Positions 61,940 through 64,000 of a DNA stretch of 64,000 nt are shown one piece after another. The translations under genes and the position numbers were made by a program. Positions within the stretch are counted from its first letter, which is position 1; the number at the start of each line of letters is the position of its first letter. Origin of the DNA: Symsagittifera roscoffensis (taxonomy: Eukaryota; Xenacoelomorpha; Acoela; Convolutidae); contig NC_087069.1 in assembly GCF_963678635.1 (NCBI RefSeq), forward strand, positions 38,959,076 through 39,023,075, in the 5' to 3' direction. The notes below the pieces were generated by a model, which saw nothing but the letters and a program-made list of their open reading frames with translations, was not told the DNA's origin and did not search any database.

Positions 61940-64000
61940 CTGAAACAAAAACATGGCTGCACAAAAGCAAACACTTATTCTTTCGTTTAAATTGGTGCAA
62001 CTGATAACAACTTCTGAAGGCAACAACACCTGGAAGGTCAGAGAAAAAACTATAGTTTTCAAACTTATAAGAGCAGAGTCCTTTTTTTCCGCGCGTTTGA
62101 GCTTTTTCAGTTGTTTTTGAAAATATATCGAAATAGTAGATCAAAACAAAAGCAATATAGTACCCAAATATTATCAGCCCTCTTTTTATTCGCGATTTAA
62201 TTTTTATTGCCAAAAATGAAATAAGAAGAATATGCAAAACAAAATTAATCATAAATTTCCTTAAAGCAAAATCCTTAGTAACTCATTTTACTATTTTCGA
62301 AATTTCGGTCTTTTTTAAATTTGAATGTTTGCAAAACATTCAAACTCATTCGTTGAAATGATCATATTTCTTTTTTCACTGTTTTATTCCGACCTATTTT
62401 TGAGACTGAACTTTTGGTAGCACAATTACTTATGGCTCGGCGCTAAAATTTTAAGACACTTGATTTTTTGAACGAGTAAAAACCTGCGTTAATTTTTTGT
62501 TCTCATTTCCGCGCTACATTAAATGCAGCTGGAAACACGAACCGCTATTAAATATTCATTCAACAGATTTTCTTACGTACTTAGTTTTTGTTGTTGGCTT
62601 TGAGGTAAAACATTTTGTCGTTTTTTCAAAAACTTCCTAAGTGGTAACACCTGCTTCAAGGACAGCTTTTTGCTCGTTTCTATTCATATCACTTGTCATT
62701 AAATTCTTTCAGGTCGGCTCCTATCAAATCGAAGAGCAGGCGGATATATAAATTATTAACATGTTTCCCCTCTGAAGAGTCGCAATTCAGTTTTTTGGCG
62801 CCAAAAAAACTAGAGAGTCCAATTCAGAGTCGCAACTCAGTTTTTTGTAGTGAAGCCACAAGTTAATTCAAAGATAATTTTAAGATTCACCAGCGGTTTT
62901 AGGGGGGGGGGGGTGGTGGGAATCGGCGAACGCCTTTTTTCTCCTCAGGGATTCGACCCCCTGCCGACCCTTTGTACTATTTTGATATTTTGAGAAGTTA
63001 TTTTTCGGCTTACTGACCTCAAAGTTTTTCTAAGACGCCTTGGGCGCCAAAATATACTTAAAAAAACCGCCTATAGCGCAGAAATTTTTGTAATGATTTG
63101 GTAAAGCTCAAAAAATTAATTTGGTCGACATAAAAAAAGTCGACAAAAACTTCAACATTTTTTTGAAAATCTCCCCATTGAGAAAATCCTAAATCCACCC
63201 TTGCTAAAATCTCTTGAGTTTTTTGTTTTAGGTGGTTTCTAGGAACTCGAAAAACCTCGAAAAAAATCATTTTCATCAGAATATCCATGAGAAAATAATT
63301 AAACTTGATGTAATTTTCTTTATTTTTAATCTTTCAAGTTTTGTATACAATGTTTATTTTCGTTTAATGTCATTTTCATTTTAAAAAACCAATTACTCAT
63401 TTGTAATAAGTTTGAAAACGATTTGCTTGTTTCTTTTTTGCAGAAAATATCTTTCTTAAACTTTGTTGCTCCACATAAGAGGTGCAATTCGACCTAATTT
63501 TGCCAGTAATTGATTTCATTGCTGTAGTTTTGGCATTTTGATTGACTACAAAAAGCCGAGTTTTTTGGCAGTTTTTTTGGGCCCAATAATAATTCTGCTA
63601 AAAACTTAACTAAGTATTGTCTTGATCTTTTTCCGTTTAAATTCAACCCAATTATAATTTTTAGGAGAAAAAAAAACTTTGCGTCCTGTCTGAAGTGACA
63701 TCAGCACTTCAGCTTTATAGGATTTTAAAAAAATTTTGTTCTGCGAAAGTCAGTTCACAAGTTGGAAACAAAATATTTTGCGTTGATGGTCGAAACTGTA
63801 AACATTATCCAAGAAACCGATTCTATGGATCAAGAATGCATTTTAGGGAGAAAATATCATAATTTAGAACGTGTGAATGAACTAGACCTTAATTCCTAAT
63901 TGAACTATTTTTGTTGCATGTATTTTTTCCCACTGATGACAGCTCTATAAACCCACAAACTATAACTCTCATTAAAAGTCTTATAAAAACTTTTATTACA
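61940..64000. other. Intergenic or intronic stretch at the right edge
   Basis: AT-rich sequence, probably partly intron of the minus-strand gene. It contains the decayed MITE copy at about 62892-63203 and a G run near 62903-62914. No other exon could be supported. Confidence 0.4.
62892..63203 (-). mobile_element. Decayed copy of the hAT-type MITE family
   Basis: In reverse orientation it shares CAGGGATTCGA, CCTGCCGACCC, GGTCGAC and the terminal CCTAAATCC with the element at 16897-17325. Termini are degraded and no target duplication is left. Confidence 0.55.

Noticed and set aside
61794-62252. Continuous 152-codon minus-strand gene
   Set aside because: Only the 84-bp part between good splice sites looks coding; the rest reads like intron translated by chance.
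1-64000. tRNA, rRNA or CRISPR features
   Set aside because: I looked for tRNA box patterns and regular spacer arrays and found none that would hold, apart from the A-box-like fragment noted in the element 3' region.

Overview
The window is AT-rich animal nuclear DNA, probably from an invertebrate. It has GT-AG introns, long non-coding stretches, long G and C homopolymers, many fold-back repeats, and two very large env-bearing LTR retroelements. I cannot name the species. There is no sign of bacterial, organelle or free viral sequence.

Layout. 1-14215: repeats and a four-exon plus-strand gene (4860-14215) of unknown function whose splice phases all agree. 14216-18569: intergenic, with a 429-bp hAT-type MITE (8-bp target duplication) nested between inverted clusters of the motif TCGACTAGCATA. 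18570-37467: retroelement A, plus strand, 18,898 bp, 410-bp LTRs, target duplication ATAC. 37468-39126: a 1.66-kb spacer. 39127-57992: retroelement B, minus strand, 18,866 bp, 410-bp LTRs, target duplication GCAG. 57993-64000: intergenic repeats, one well-supported minus-strand exon (61856-61939), a 279-bp fold-back and a decayed second copy of the MITE.

The retroelements are the main content. Both are Ty3/gypsy-type (Metaviridae-like) by protease, RT-RNase H, D35E integrase and GPY/F order. They are about three times the usual length and carry a fixed set of extra reading frames. Sense order: LTR, PBS, ORF0 (77 aa, arginine-rich), structured leader with UUCG hairpins, ORF1 (155 aa, basic), ORF2 (about 510 aa), gag-pol (2241 aa in B), spacer, two small hydrophobic proteins, a 1134-nt frame with no AUG, env (about 870 aa), a 600-aa 3' ORF, a short putative intron, a 1.5-kb 3' region, LTR. 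Most neighbouring frames overlap by a few bases (ATGA or 13, 26 or 130 nt).

Copy B looks complete apart from small changes at gene ends. Copy A has a nonsense codon in the protease region, a 9-bp deletion in gag and a broken first hydrophobic gene. LTR pairs differ at 1/410 (A) and 2/410 (B), so both insertions are young. A and B LTRs differ from each other at about 13-14 sites, so they are separate insertions of two sublineages. They sit tail to tail and form a near 19-kb inverted pair. Comparing the copies lets coding selection be read from the sequence: in ORF0 there are 10 synonymous and 3 replacement changes.
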